In this document: one piece after another, positions 5,166-5,190 of the stretch
Numbering within the stretch: position 1 is the stretch's first letter
Layout: every line of letters starts with the position of its first letter
Notes under the pieces: generated by a model
What the model was told of the DNA's origin: nothing
What the model saw: only the letters and a program-made list of their open reading frames with translations
The model's database searches: none
Made by a program: the position numbers and the translations under genes
NCBI GenBank assembly: GCA_028711825.1
Contig: JAQTRM010000039.1
Coordinates: forward strand, 1 to 5,190
DNA: 5,190 nucleotides
From: Candidatus Omnitrophota bacterium
GTDB taxonomy: Bacteria; Omnitrophota; Gorgyraeia; Gygaellales; Profunditerraquicolaceae
Reading direction: 5' to 3'

Positions 5166-5190
5166 CGCGTTGGAGTCGCGGGAGGCTCAA
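5166..5190 (+). repeat. Duplicate of the tRNA-Lys 3' end (T-arm to discriminator), possible att-like scar or tRNA remnant
   Basis: Positions 5166-5190 repeat 5021-5045 at 24 of 25 positions, covering the T-stem, T-loop, 3' acceptor strand, discriminator A and one more base. The single change turns T-loop C56 into G (5172), and the base before the copy is A where the tRNA has C, breaking one T-stem pair. No 5' half of a tRNA lies in front: back to a GAGCCCC at 5129 there are only 61 nt and no anticodon arm. It is therefore a fragment. Such 3'-end copies are typical of integrase attachment sites in tRNA genes, but only 120 nt separate the two copies. The copy may continue past the window edge. 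Confidence 0.65.

Noticed and set aside
5129..5189. A second complete tRNA gene
   Set aside because: GAGCCCC can pair with GAGGCTC at 6 of 7 positions, but only 61 nt are enclosed, there is no anticodon arm, T-loop C56 is G and one T-stem pair is lost.

Overview
The window comes from a Gram-negative-type bacterium of moderate GC content. It carries an MsbA/LipA-type lipid exporter followed by the conserved translation cluster rpsB-tsf-pyrH-frr, all on the + strand, and ends in a tRNA-Lys(UUU) gene set among structured repeats. The species cannot be read from the sequence. The MsbA-like exporter, the short single-core EF-Ts and the heptad-type intergenic hairpins would fit an uncultured lineage such as Omnitrophota or a relative, but this is a low-confidence guess.

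Layout: 3-1790 is a complete ABC exporter of the MsbA type. The gap 1791-2065 holds an AT-rich 18-bp inverted repeat that could terminate the exporter transcript. Overlapping that repeat is a strong sigma70-type promoter with an extended -10, and after it comes a leader of about 186 nt able to form competing hairpins ahead of rpsB. rpsB most likely starts at GTG 2066, behind a good Shine-Dalgarno, rather than at the upstream TTG 2024. tsf, pyrH and frr follow with gaps of 29, 0 and 14 nt and no internal terminator, so 2066-4877 reads as one operon: ribosomal protein S2, the guanine-nucleotide exchange factor of EF-Tu, UMP kinase and ribosome recycling factor. Three act in translation and one in pyrimidine nucleotide supply, the usual bacterial arrangement.

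The last 313 bases contain no protein gene. A tRNA-Lys(UUU) at 4972-5044 lies between two long imperfect hairpins, 4889-4964 and 5052-5122. The arms of both are built from four diverged 7-nt units (TCAGCNN in the first, GCAAATA-like in the second), and each hairpin stands exactly 7 nt from the tRNA. Beyond them is a GC-rich stretch with small hairpins, and then a 25-nt near-exact copy (24/25) of the tRNA 3' end at the very edge of the window. This 3' region is the most unusual part; the genes themselves are ordinary, apart from a short EF-Ts, an S2 C-terminal tail and an ambiguous pyrH start.
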